Shown here in pieces: positions 13,201 to 26,000 of a stretch of DNA of 64,000 nucleotides. The position numbers and the translations under genes are program-made. The stretch's first letter is position 1; each line of letters begins with the position of its first letter. Origin of the DNA: Phytoseiulus persimilis (taxonomy: Eukaryota > Arthropoda > Arachnida > Mesostigmata > Phytoseiidae); NCBI GenBank assembly GCA_037576195.1, contig CM075104.1, forward strand, positions 15,144,211-15,208,210, given 5' to 3'. Under the pieces are notes generated by a model that saw nothing but the letters and a program-made list of their open reading frames with translations, ran no database searches and was not told where the DNA came from.

Positions 13201-16031
13201 TCGATGACGAGTGATTGAATGAGTCGACGAGATTGAAGTGAGTGTCGAGCGTACCAACTGCTCTCCTGCATGGGTAGATTGAGCCAGTTTTCTCCAGCAA
13301 GCTTCATCGTTTCCACCCGTGCTCAGAGGTGTCCTGAGAGTGCTCTGGTTAGAAGTAACGTTTTGACGGATGTACAGGGTGCTCAAATGAGGCCGGGAAG
13401 GTCTTCAGTCTCTCTTTTTCTGCCTATTCTCTGTGAAAGATTTGCATTCTTCTTGTGTTTGATACCTGGGACTTTGCAGCGTAGTTCGCTTCTGTAGGCT
13501 CGCTGGTCGGTGGCGGATTCAGTTCCGTGGAGTGGCCCGAAAACTGTTATACAATCCACTTCCCCTATTGTACCGGTCCACTAGCCGGGTAACGTCATAA
13601 GTGAACCGGTTCAGTTTGTACCGGTATCATTTAGTTAATTATTCCATACTTTTCGTTGAAGAAAAAAATCCATTTTACTGCGAAGAATCTCACTCATTTC
13701 CATTGAACATTCGCTTCGGAGGTCGAGGAAGAGTAAGCGATCGTATCAGTCTGAATTTCGCATATTTCTTGCGAAAAGTCCGTCCCGCAGTGTCTCCTCA
13801 GGGATGCTGCATTCGGAAGCACTTCATACCCGTAGGAAGTCGATCAGTTGGAATCTGACGTTCCACGACTGGTTAAGGAGAAATAAGGAAAACAGATGCA
13901 AGAAAAAAACGGAAACGGTTCTTTCTGAGTCCCTCCAGGAAACGAAGTTCTCTGCTGATCTTTCTCCATCGCCAGAAGACGCGCCATCCTTCCAGCTGTG
14001 GATCGCGGGAGAAAGACCCCGATATCCAATCATTTTTTTCTCGAAGTAATTGGCGAAAGGAGCAAGAGTAGAAAAACTCCCGATCAAACCTGACCACCCT
14101 GCATATTGTGCGAATAACGCATTGGTTCTAGTATACTTCATCACATGCGGAGTTCCTGAACGTCGCCTTCCCCCCTCCACCGGGTACGGCGCGGAAAGGA
14201 CATTTGCTACCACGGAAAGAGCTGTACAAGCCTCTGCGGGAAATAATTGAATGCAGAGTTGACGGCTTTCGCGGGAATCACGCTTGCACGGTATTCGGCA
14301 TCAACTTCGGGGTGGCTCAAAGTTTAGAGCAGAGTTTGAATTATCGCCGGGCGCCAGCATAGCATGGTCTTCAAGACAGTCCAAGGTTTCAGAGAAGAGT
14401 ACAAAAAAAGTGAAACAGTTGGACTGTCGATAAAATCCACTAATTAGGCCGTGCAGATGATTTATAGGATTCGTTCAGAGTTAGCTAGCCGGCGTGCCCG
14501 CCCGCCAGGCTGCTTGACTGCCTGCAGCCAGTAACGCCGGCCGAACGACATTCCATTGTTTTTTGGCAGAAACAAGTTCATTAAAAAATCGATGAGTGGC
14601 TTGCCGGTTCTCCCGACCGTCGTTCGCTTGCCCGCCTGCTCGGCTGCCTTCTCCGCGTGTTGTGTGGTCGCCTCCCTGGTCAGTATTCTTCACCCATATC
14701 TCACGGTTGAAGGGAATGAAGCCATCTCACTCAGAGCTGTTACGAAAATCCCCTCCTCAAGAGCTCCGAAACCCGGGAAAAACCACACGTCCACGCGGAT
14801 CGAGGGTTGGGCTGGTCTTCGTGAGCGACCGCTGTTCTCGGCAGCTAACAATGTAGTTTGTCTCTATTCTCGAGTTCCTCTCCCCTAAGAGCCCCTTCCT
14901 CAATCAACAAGACGAAGTGAGTGAAACTGTGAGTATTGAAACATTTCGGATCAATTCATTCCTCTCTTCTCCCCCTTCTTCCGGCGGCTGCTTGATCTCG
15001 AAAATTTGCATAATGAGATGCGGAGCGGAGATTCCCATATTCAGCGCGCCGAGTTCGTTAAGCAGCGACAGTTACTTCAGGGAAGACTCCGGGGATCCCA
15101 TGATCAATTCCGAATGCTGAATCTTGGGGGCCGGTCGAAGGTGGGAGCCTGGGATGTGACAGCAGCCGCAGTGCTCTGGAATAATTCTCGAACAATCCGA
15201 GGACTTCTAGCTCTTTCCCTTTCCGATGGAGGTCGTCCGAGTCGATTGAGACGACACTTCTGACCTTGAAGCCTGTTGCTAGTCAATTGCTTTTTAGCCC
15301 CTGGAAATATTCTTATCATGATGTCACCATCTAGAAGCGAAAGACTCGAGCATAGGCCGCATATCTTATCCAAAAGCTCGTCTGTTTCATGACTGCGTGA
15401 CTTTTCCCCGCTACTTCGGGAGGGGAACCGCGAGGATTCCCATTTCAATCTACAGAACGCGTTGAGAGGATATAATTAAAATGAGATAACACGTCGCGAC
15501 ATCAACGTCGATCGACTCCGCTTCGCTCCCGACCTCTCCCAAAAAACGCACAACACGAGCCATGCCAATCGAACGCTCCCGAATCCGGAAACTCAGGTCC
15601 GACCGATAGCCATGACAGAGATCAGACGCGCATGAAATGTCAGGGCGGGAAGCGGATGGGAACGGTCTTTGTTGATGTTCTCCTCCAGGTTTTCAGCGTT
15701 CGGTGGAGGAGAAAAAAGCCTCGAGCCCTGATGCCGGGAGGGGGCTCCGCAGTGTCACCAAAACGACAGCGCGCAAAGAAGAGAGGGAGACAAGAACAAC
15801 TCTGGAAAAAACGGTTTGATGCTAATGAGAAAGTTCAACACTGAATCTCGGCGACGGCGGCGACAATTGACGTTCGATAATTGTGCCGACGAGAATCGAC
15901 AGGAAACGAAAGAACCGACGAGCTTCCCAGCCAACCCACCGGAGCCACCATCGCCCCGGCGTCGGCAAAAAGCACAGTTTCGGATCCCGGTCTTCCGAGC
16001 TCTGTCTAAAGACTGATCCTTCGCGAGCTTC

Positions 16032-16048
16032 CTCTCTCTCTCTCTCTC
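16032..16048. repeat. CT dinucleotide microsatellite
   Basis: About eight CT units. Confidence 0.9.
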
Positions 16049-19000
16049 ATGCGATTGGACACTAGGAAAACCTCACGAATTCCGAAATCGTCGCGATCGT
16101 TGGGTGATCACGAACTCAGTTCATCGCATAAGTTCGTCATTCCTGGTTGATCGCATTCTGCTTGGCTAAGCCGACTGGAATCCCTCCCTCGACAATAGAA
16201 TCCACTCGCGTGAGGACGCATCCAGGAACGAGGGAAGAGCAACAGAATCATGGCTGGGTGAGGGTATTCAAAGATCCAGATCGGAGCGATTTGTATATTT
16301 ACATTGAGCTCTTCTCGGCCTTTAATGTAAGGTGCTTTCGCGGATCGCATTTCACGACGCCGGTTTTCGTACATCCCAAGAGTCAAACGACAGAGGGGCT
16401 CCATGCTGAATGCCTGAGAAGTACAGCGAACCTCGATACAACGAATCATAGACATCATTCATTCTCGGTACACTGACCAGGCCAAGTCAGATCCCAAACA
16501 TTCGACGCCGAAAGCAGGAAGTTCATTATTTCTCAATCAGGTCACAGTCACTATCGCTTTACCTTAGCGAAGAAATGATTCCCTCGGAGTTCATCATCAG
16601 ACTAGATTGAGCGTGGAACCTGTGAATCTGGGCCCGACCGAATCTGACACATATTGCAGCGCCACTACCCACAGCGCTTGATTTTCTGGGTTGCGTTGCC
16701 GGAAGCGCTCCCACTCGACCCAATCCTGCGTCACGGGAGCTTCCCAAAGTGGGCCGCGCGAAGCGCAGGAGGTAAATAGAGAATAGAAGGACATTCGTCC
16801 TTACGATGGTCCCGTTGCACCAGAGTTCGTTGGAACGAGGGTTTTGCAACATTTTCTCTCCCGGTGATGGGACAAAAATGAGGAGAACACACGTTGTATT
16901 GGAATATCGTTGTGACAATTCCACGCTGTGAATGCGCGCAGCGCTTCTGCAGCAGGGCCTTCCGCAGTTTTTGTAAGGATCCCAACGACCTGAGCCCGCA
17001 TGCCAGACTTGCATAGAGGGAGCGCAAAGTATTGGATCGCGGTGCTGGTTGAAGTTATAATGAATTTGATACTTCACCTCCGATGACGCGGAGCCGGATT
17101 GCCGCATCCGCAACAGGATTCGACTCAGCCAAGGAACGACGAGAAGAGAGAGAGTATCCATCTCACTGTTCCTCCATCCTCAAACATTCCCTCGGTCAGG
17201 CCCGCTACGAAAGCAACCGATTGAGCCCTCACTTGAAACGCTATTGAAGAGTCCTTATTAGCTCTCGTCAGTCTCCTCGTCAGGGGCCTGCGCGTCCTCA
17301 TCATTTCGTGCTGACAGGGAAAAATCGAGCCGATGAGACTCCTCGTGAAGTAGAGCGAATTGAGTTTATTGAGTGCGAGCCCACCCGTTCCTCGGGATGC
17401 TCTCACTACATGCCGGAGAAGAGAGGGAGACAGTGTGAAATTTTGCATACAAATTCGCTGCCGTCTGCGAATTCAAAGGGTCTCAGCCGAAGCACCCGGA
17501 AGTGCGCCGTCTCCGAGGGGTGAAGCTCTGGGAGAAGAGGGCGGACGCAGCTTCGCAGCGAGACGCGTCTCATGCTTCACGAGAATAAAAGAAGATAGCA
17601 GGAATAGAGACACGGACTCTGAAATCTCTGTCATCTCCACAAATACACGGAAAGTCGTCACCTATTGATCCAGCAATATTTATCTATTGGGACCGAAATC
17701 GTCCTTCGAGGCGAATGGAATGAAGCGAGAGAAAGTCAGGGCACAACACACCCGATTCGGCCGTTTACCGGTTAGTTCTGTTGCTGCTTCCGAAGCATAG
17801 GGGTGTCGCGGGGGTGCTGGTAGCTGCGGAGCAGAAGACAACAGACGTGCGGTTGTCGATCGAATCTGACGGAACCATCTTCAAGTCGATTCAAGGGGAT
17901 ACTCCGTGTTTTCTCTCTGTTGGGGACGCCGGACACGGTTCTGTCTTCCAGACCACCAACCGCCCCTCGGATCCGGATGCGTCACCATGTACCCACAAAT
18001 GCGCAATTTGTCACCATTCCTCCGGGAATGTGCCAATTGTGGCTGCTGGAAGTCAGCTGCCATCTAGCGCTCTTCGAGTTGAAGAGAGAATACACACGCT
18101 CTACCTGAGAATGGTTCGACGAAATCCTACGCGCAGTTACAATACTCTGGTCGATGGTCGTTTCACCCGAGTATCCGGGGGAGGAGCTCGGCTGTTTGGT
18201 TGGGAATCGACAACATGCTCTATTCCCTCGTCGCGCGTCTCTCGAATTCCCTTCGCGGCACGCTGAGAGAGGTTCATCAGTCATCGCGCATAACCGAGAA
18301 TATCATACGTGGAATCCTATCGGCTTCAATGACCGCGTGGCTCAGATCTCAGCTCTGGTTTCCGAGCGGCGGAATGGCCTCAGTGACGGAAAAGTTTCCT
18401 GGCGGAATATCCTCACCGTTCCATGTAAGCTTCGACTCCAATGGCGGCTGATGACCAAGACGGCCGTCTGGAGAGGTACTCGTCGAGGAATATCCGGAAC
18501 TGCATCAGACGCATCACCTCCGGCTTCCCGCTCTGATGGTGAGCGAGCGGCCGCTCGAACAGTCTGTGGTGACACGCAAACAGCGCAGCCTCTCCCAGAG
18601 TTGAGTTTAGGACGGGTGCTTGTGAATGTCCGGTTATGATTCTCGCTCCAGCCCTGTCACCGGGAAATCTCATTCGACAACCTGGAGATTTCAGACCAAC
18701 AACATTAAGCAAAAATCTCCAGCAAGGAGAACGTTGGAGTTCCCTCAGCAGGGTGCACTGCATTGGGTCGAATGAGATCCTGTGTCGAGTGAGTCTCAGG
18801 ATCTCGCCTCCGATCAACTCTGAAGTTTCGCATCCCAACTGGGAAGTCCTAAAGCTTTACGGACTCGCTCGAATTTTGAATTTAAAAAAAAGTCACTTGG
18901 AAGAGTATCGTCCCCGAGGTTTGTTCGATCCTGGAACTGGATCTTCCGGTGCGATGGACGAAGACATATTTGCCGCTCACGTTTTTTTTTCCATGAGATT

Positions 19001-20936
19001 TTGTCATTTCAGTTCTTGAAGTCATTGATGTGTGTGGTGAGCTCACTTTCTTGAGATGTGAGGATCGGGACGTTTCCGGCTGAAGCCGTGCATTGTTAAT
19101 AATTTGCGTTGCCGACGTGACCCCACATTGTTTACGTCTTACAGCCTCCCTCCTCTGATGAAGTCACCCTGAAATCACGCGTAGAGCAACTTTTGTGCTC
19201 ACGCGGAATCCCACGCTCGGCGAAGCTCGCGATTCTATGCGGATATGAATTTAGCTCAATAGAGTTTCAATTTGATTCTGCAATGTACTGTAGCCCGCGA
19301 AACCCCCGTAAAATCAATCACGGATAATCGCCAAGCGGAGTTCCGGAAATTCGCGTTATCTGAGTTCACCCCTCCGTGTGCGAGACTCGCGGCCACATGG
19401 GGAGAAAGGTGTAACTCAGGAGCTGGATAGAGGGCAAGAATTGTCAGTATCGTGATCCGTGATGTCGAGAAGCTGGTGCTTCCGTGCGGCCATCCAATCG
19501 ACAGTCGCATTTCACACTCTGCACCCTGCTCCTTCAGTTCTGCGAGAGTCCTACGACCCCATCGCACGCCCGGAAATATGCGAGGCCGGTTTGTCTCACC
19601 GCTCGATTCGGCAACGGCGTCGAAATCGTTTAGTGACCGCTTCAGTTGGCGCCGCTGGTCATCTGACTGGCTGAGCGAATCAGCGAACCGCCCAACGAAA
19701 GGAAAGTCCGTTGCCGGCGCCGCTGCTCGCAACAACGACTCTGTCCGATACTCCGTCACCGTATTGGCAGAAGAGTCCATCCTTCTTCCGTTGTCGCCGA
19801 CCCCGGAGTCACCACTGACGCTATTACTATGGACGAGCAGCATCGCCTTGTTGGGCGGCTTGTTGGCCAGCCTTCTCGCCCTGCGTCCAGTGCGCGACCG
19901 TCGTCATCAACGTTGTCATGATGCCGTGCATCGTAAAGTAGAGAAACAGAGTTATGCATTCGACGACGCTGCTCGAGAAAGCGCGACCCCTCCTCCGGAC
20001 AACGTAGCTGGGCGTCACGTCCAAGGGAGGCACGGTGCCCGCCCGGTCGCAATTGCTCGAACCTCTCAGTTCACTCGCAATTCCCACGGGCTGGCCTAAG
20101 CGTTCATCAACAAATCAACACTAGAGCCAGTCTGACCGACGGAGTTCCGCCGAGGGTCTCGTTCGACCCCGCGAGACACTAAGTGAGAGAACAGAGACGA
20201 CTGACTTGAAAGATCACTGAAAATTGACCTTTATGGTATCAGCGACACCCACCTCGAACAACTATCCGCTCGTGCAGTGAAATCAAATTATGGATCGACG
20301 CTCACTCGGGGAATCAGAGCTTGGACAGTTCCCCACGGATAGGCCGGGAACGGGAGCAGAGTAAAATGCGGGATATCGGATTGAGGCTCCTACGCACTGC
20401 ACGGGACAGCACACGCAGTATTTCTCGGGATCTGTGGATGACAGAAAAACTTTGCCTACTCCTCCATGGGCAGTTGTCTCGTTCGGGGAATCCACATATT
20501 TCACTTCTCGTCGTGATCGGCGCTGCTATGACCAGGACTTTGTAGAACCCTGTTCGTTCCCGGACGAGTTCTCCGGCCGAATTCCTTGAGTAGGCCGAGC
20601 TGCTGGATGGCCCGCCGTGCTGCTGACACGCTCCTCGATGCAGATCAGGAGGGAGGAAAGACATAACGGATTTATGTTCCAATGCCGTCGCCGCCATCAT
20701 CCCGCCTTCTTGGCCAGGCTCTCCCGCCCGCTCTCTTCCATCTACAACGAAAGCAGCCGCGTTCCGCTCCCGTCGCCATCGCGTTGCCCAGGTCGTTCGC
20801 GGTCTCTCACTCGTTCTTTTCCCCGTTGTCTTTGTTCCGAATCGACAACACGACAGAATCAGGGCTCGTACCGAGTCCTTATACCTAATGCGATGCTCGA
20901 CGTCAAACCAAGACATGATCCAGATCCTCTCCTTTG

Positions 20937-20965
20937 TCCATCTGTCCGTCCATCCGTCCGTCCGG
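20937..20965. repeat. TCCG/TCCA tetranucleotide tract
   Basis: Imperfect repeats of TCCATCTGTCCGTCCATCCG type, about seven units. Confidence 0.75.
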
Positions 20966-22486
20966 AGCCGTCAGCTCCGGCCCGTTTTCTCCGCATTAAC
21001 ACGGAATTCAGAGCAGGCCGGGGGTTGGGTTGGCCGTTCGAAGTCGGCTTTGGAGGGCATTCGATGAAACCGGTCGCTGAGGCTTTTCGGCGAATGTCCT
21101 GGACTTGCTCGAGTTCTCTCCCGACATCGTACGGTATAAACAAGAGCGAAAACGGCGGATCTTCGAGAGCGAACGGCCGGAGGAATTGCCGCGCTCTGAA
21201 TCGAATCGGCTCAATGATCGAAACTAAATCTGTCCTCTTCCGAGCGCTTTCTCATTTTCTCTCTCATTCCCGCCGTGCCCGTGTAATCGCATACCCGCTC
21301 CTCGTGCGGGCCTCGCACAGCTCCACGAGTCGGAGTTCGGTGATCCAACGTCGCGACGCACTGAGTTCCTTTCCGTGGACAGGGTCGGCTCGGCTCAGCT
21401 TTGATAGCTTCCCCTGGCCTTATTGGAAAAGCAATAGATTTATCATCTCGTCCACCACCTTCAACCGTCTATCCGCCGCCTTGCCTTGCTCCACCGCCGC
21501 TGGGCCATCGCGGCGAGTGAATCTCTGAAAAATGAACGAATATCTCCACAATAACAACCTTGCCGACTTGTCGATTCCCGGGGCTTCTGTCTCCGGGGCT
21601 CTGTATGAAGGGCTCGGATTTCCACCGGTTGGACACCGGTTCTCTATGAAAGTGGAAGTTACCACCGGTTTCCGTTACCATTGTCGCTCCGGCCGTGCTG
21701 GTGGCTCGCGGTCGGTTCATCTTCCGCAGGATGTCCGTGGTCGACCCCGGCTGAGCCGCGCCTCCATCGATGCGGACAGGTTGCGAGCTGTTCGTTCGCG
21801 AACACGCTCGTGTGCATCTCTCCCAAGCGGACCAGTGGGAATCTTCGGGAGCTTTCAGTCGTTTCGAAGAGAGCTTCAAGAGAGGCGAACCGCTCGTTGC
21901 GTGACAGAGAGAGCTACGATCTCACAGAACAAGAGTGAGACGGAGCTCGTGACATTGAAAGAGATGGGGAGTAAGACACAAACAGACCACAAATTCTCGG
22001 CCAGCTTCCTCCCTCGTCGGCTGCATGCCTTGACATGGCAATCACGTCGATCGGCGCCTCCTTCTAAGCTTGATCGCTGCTAAGCTCCAGTGGATATGGG
22101 CGACACAGCACGACGGGAGTCGAGTTTTGTCGAAACACGGTGTTTGAGCTTCCACCTGTCAATGGAAGGGGACTTCGATGATAAGGCTCATCGGTCGCTC
22201 AGAAATACTCGTGATCACACCGCGTGGGATGGTGCCTGATGCGAGGGGGCCAGCTCTCGCGGAAGAAAAGGCTCATCGGAAGCGTGAACGTGCTCTCGAG
22301 GGATTCAAATGATACAACCGAAACAGTTGCGGCTCGCCTCCTCAACAAGCCCATATCTCGCCAGAGTCCGGGGTCGAGCTCCATCTCCGTTGATTCCGGC
22401 GATCGATCGATACGCCGCATCAGGGAAGGGCGGCCGACGGATACTCAGTCCATTCGTACTCGGAGACGATCTCCCATCACCAGACA

Positions 22487-23082
22487 TCAATTTCCGTATT
22501 ACGGAGTACTGAAATTCTTAGCCTTAGAAGCATTGAATATAGACGAAAAAGTCTTTGAGTGAAATTGTTCACCGCAATGAGCTTTAAAACATTGCTTCGT
22601 TGTTTTCACTTTTTCCTCTCCATCCCTTACGGTGCTAGATAGGGGAAAACGATGAAGAGCTTCTTTGTCCACCTCTTCGTGCTGAACAATTTCGGTTATG
22701 AGACTTTTCCGTCTATCTCAACTCGTTCCGATACAAATGAGGGAAACTCTCGCGAGAGTTCTCAAAAATTCCAAGTCCGATTATCGCACTTAGTCTTATG
22801 AGCCCAGTTGTGGAGCCCACGTTTTTTCGAGTTTCCGGCAGAATCGTTGCGAATAGACGGAAAATTGTCATGACCGAAATCGTTCAGAAAAGTGAGGCAG
22901 ACAAAAAAGCTCTTCATCATTTTCATCTATCTAGCACCGTGAGGGAGTTGGAGGAAAAAGTGAAAACGACGAAGCGATGTTTTAAAGCTCATCGCGGTGA
23001 ACAATTTCACTCAAGGTCTTTGTGCTCTATCGTCAATGCTTCCGAGGCTAAGAATTACCGTACTCCGTATTACGGGAATTGA
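22487..23082. repeat. Long inverted repeat (230-bp arms, 136-bp spacer)
   Basis: Bases 22487-22716 match the reverse complement of 22853-23082 over their full length without gaps, at roughly 80-85% identity by eye. Shared blocks include GAGTGAAATTGTTCACCGC and CACGGTGCTAGATAG-like stretches. The spacer is 22717-22852. Similarity stops near TCAATT at the outer edges. This may be a foldback transposon or an inverted local duplication; a transcript across it would form a long hairpin. I see no clear target-site duplication. Confidence 0.85.
22861..23082 (+). CDS. Open frame in the right arm of the inverted repeat, mirrored in the left arm
   Basis: From ATG at 22870-22872 the right arm reads MTEIVQKSEADKKALHHFHL, then STVRELEEKVKTTKRCFKAH, and stops at 23082. 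The left arm read on the minus strand gives ITEIVQHEEVDKEALHRFPL and STVRDGEEKVKTTKQCFKAH in the same frame, also open to the arm end. The charged, Lys/Glu-rich sequence matches nothing I know. Many differences change amino acids, so the shared frame may simply reflect gap-free divergence of a duplication and need not mean coding constraint. Confidence 0.2.
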   Translation, partial: KIVMTEIVQKSEADKKALHHFHLSSTVRELEEKVKTTKRCFKAHRGEQFHSRSLCSIVNASEAKNYRTPYYGN

Positions 23083-26000
23083 AGTTTACTCATCACTCGA
23101 GATGCAACGGAACTATCCACTGAGGGCTGTGTGATGTCGGCGAAAGCTTTTCTCCTCCCCGGATGGGTCGGAAGTTTTCAAAAATCGCAGTCGACACGGA
23201 ATCATCCCGGATCAGCGCTCTGGTCAGCTACTTGTGCGTTCGATTGGGTGTTGTTTTCCCGAGCTTCAGGACTGGTTTTCGCCTTCTCCCGTCATAGGAA
23301 ATTCAAGCCGTATGACGTTGGTATCACAACCGCGGGACGAGGCCAATAAAGTACACGTACACCATATCCGATGTCGGTGCGCTAATTTTTATATGCTTCA
23401 AGGCAGCCTCATAATTTTGTGAGGTATCTCCAACTGGCTCGCTCTTCCTCGCTTTATGAGCTTCCTGAGCACTGCCGTTCTGCTCGTGATCGATTCTTTT
23501 CACTTCGTCTACTTCGTCCGAGAAGAGCCAGGGGAAAATCTGAAATCCATTATGAAGACTCCGATCATGAAACCGCGGAGGAAACAGCTTCTCCATGCTT
23601 GGGCTTTTCGTTTCGATGCACTCCCAATGAAGCGATAGGTGTGTCCCAGGAGAGATTTCGAGGGTTCGTCCTACGGTTTTGTGTTGCTCTCCTTTCGAAA
23701 ATCTGAGCCGGGATCTGGTCGCGAAAAGCATGGAGGTCCAAACTTCCGGAGCGCCCCTCCGCATTCGCGCTCTTTGAGGGAGTTCCCGGAACTCTCCGTG
23801 ACGCCCGGAAACTCCAGGTGTTTTAGATGATCCGGCTCTTCCGATGCTCCTCTCCTCAGGGAGGCGATCACGGGGACGGAGTCCACGAGCAACTGGGGTG
23901 CGAACCACTTCCTTGGGATCTCGCCCAGTTCTCATCCGAGTCACCTAGACAGTTCCTCCCGTGGTGTTCTATCCCGGCAGTCTCTCCACTGTCCCACCCT
24001 CTTCCACCCTTCAAGCGCCTTGCCGTCACCGTCGTTGTCTCAAGGGAAAAAATTGACCTACTGACTTAAAAACTCGTCTGAAATCTCTCCAGCACTCATG
24101 AACTCCATCGTCTGAGCGTTCCAGGGGTGTAAGAACACAGAAACAGCGAAATGTTGACGGACCGTCTCAACTGGCCCCGATCTCGGAGTTTCCCTGTGGG
24201 AACATTTCGCCTCGTGCAAGTCCTGGATCGCTGAAGTGATTGGACGATGGGGTCGGCGCATTCGTCATCACATCACTCAACGTGATTTTCCCTGAATCGA
24301 AATGTGTTTGAGCGATTCCACAGGAGGTTAAGGCTCCGAAGCAGCTCCTGAACCTTCCGGGTAGAATTGGGCAGTCGTTTTTCGCTCTGTTGAACGTGGA
24401 GTTCGTCGTGTTTCCAGGCGACCTGACCCGGATGGAGAGCGCGCACAGCACACTGAACCCGTACTATGATCACTCAGGCCGATTGGGACTGGATTCTCTT
24501 CTGTTCTGTCGGGACAGCGCATTTCTCCCGCTCTCTCCGCTGACGAGATTCGCTTGGAGATACCGGACGAGCTTTGATGTGGTGGAAAATCACCTTGAAC
24601 ATTCTGGAAACGAGCGCGCGCGTACCTCAGATGTTTGATTATCGTTCTTCGGGCCCACAATCTGATAATGAAGAGAGACGAGCAGCCGAGTTCCCGCCGG
24701 ACGAGTTGGCTAAATGACGAGCGGGTCTACGAGGAACGTGTTCCCATCACCGCAGCTACGACAAGCGTTCCCGGCTCTCGGATTCATGATTCGCTGCGTC
24801 TTCTGAGAGGAATGATAGAGAACTTCGAAGAAGCAGATTCCGGCCGCCTCAGCCGATGCGACCTTCGCTTTCTGATTCTCCGGTATCGTTAGCACCGCCT
24901 CGGGTCAGAATAGATTTCCGGCTTGCTTGGTTAGTCGCTCTCGGTACCAGCTGGATTTGGGCACGGGAACCGGTTGCCGCCACTGCATGCTGCCGCCGAT
25001 GCTTCAGCTATCGAATTAGTCTAATAGGACTGCTTGCTCATAATTCGATAAGGAGTCCTCGAACGCGCGTCGAAACCCCTCTCGTCGACTGCCGTTCTCG
25101 ACTTGTTCCTTGAACGCGATTACTTTTTTGCCGCCGTCTCCCGGCATGCTCGACTCCTCCTGTTCCCTTTGCCTCCTCCAGAGCGACATCGTCATCGCTG
25201 TCTACCGAAATCGAACTCATCAATTGACTCGAAGCCCTGTTTGGAATCATCGTCGGCCGGAATAAGCGCGGCCCCTGCTCAGGGGGGGGGGGGGGGGGGG
25301 GGGGGGGCTCGAGCGGGAGCATCGGGTTGCTCCTCCTCAACAAAGAAAGCTTGTCCATCCTCGTCGTCGGCGGAGGCGAGACAAGGGTGTCGAGCCGCTA
25401 AACTTGACTGTTAGTTGGTCCATGGGAATATTACCATATCGTTAGTGCATTGTTCGGACCGGTTCATCTGGAAGTTTCTCTTTTGTTGACGACACCTCTT
25501 TTTGTGCGCATCGTGCATCATCACAAAGCAAGCTAACAACAACAAAGTTCTGTCGCCGGGCCATGCCGCTCGGTAGGCTTGAGCGTGCCTGCCGAGCTGC
25601 ACGCATCCCGCCAAAGTTAGGGACACGCTGCTTGACACGCGGGGGAAATGAATGCATTTGAACTGTTTCGTCACATGCAGCTAATAAATGCGCATAGACT
25701 CCATCATCAGCGAAACAGGCAGCAGCAGCAGCATCATCACAACCGCGAGGCAAGCAAGTCCGAGCACCTCCTTGACCTCTTCGCCGTCCGATTCCTCATG
25801 CCCCGCTCCGGCTTTCATTTGTATCGCTAGGCTCAAGTGGACTCGGTCCCAACTCAGACGCACTGGTCGAGAACTTCCAACAGTGGACACTCATTTCTTG
25901 TTTGTTCCCGGGGTCCCAGAGGCGTTTGTGCTGCAGATTGTCGGCTGATTGCTACTGTACGTAGAAGCAAACGCACCAAATGGGTTTTCGTGGAGGTGGG

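Larger units (their letters stand above)
10241..22486. other. About 12 kb without a recognisable gene
   Basis: The stretch holds the CT microsatellite at 16.03 kb and the TCCG tract at 20.94 kb. The longest frame is a 303-codon plus-strand ORF at 20617-21528, Ser/Arg-rich and without domain features. No conserved exon, tRNA-like B box or clear transposon end was seen. Confidence 0.5.

Noticed and set aside
20617-21528. 303-codon plus-strand ORF, the longest in the window
   Set aside because: It has no domain, signal or splice context, and it is Ser/Arg/Pro-rich in a stop-poor stretch with antisense ORFs over the same bases.
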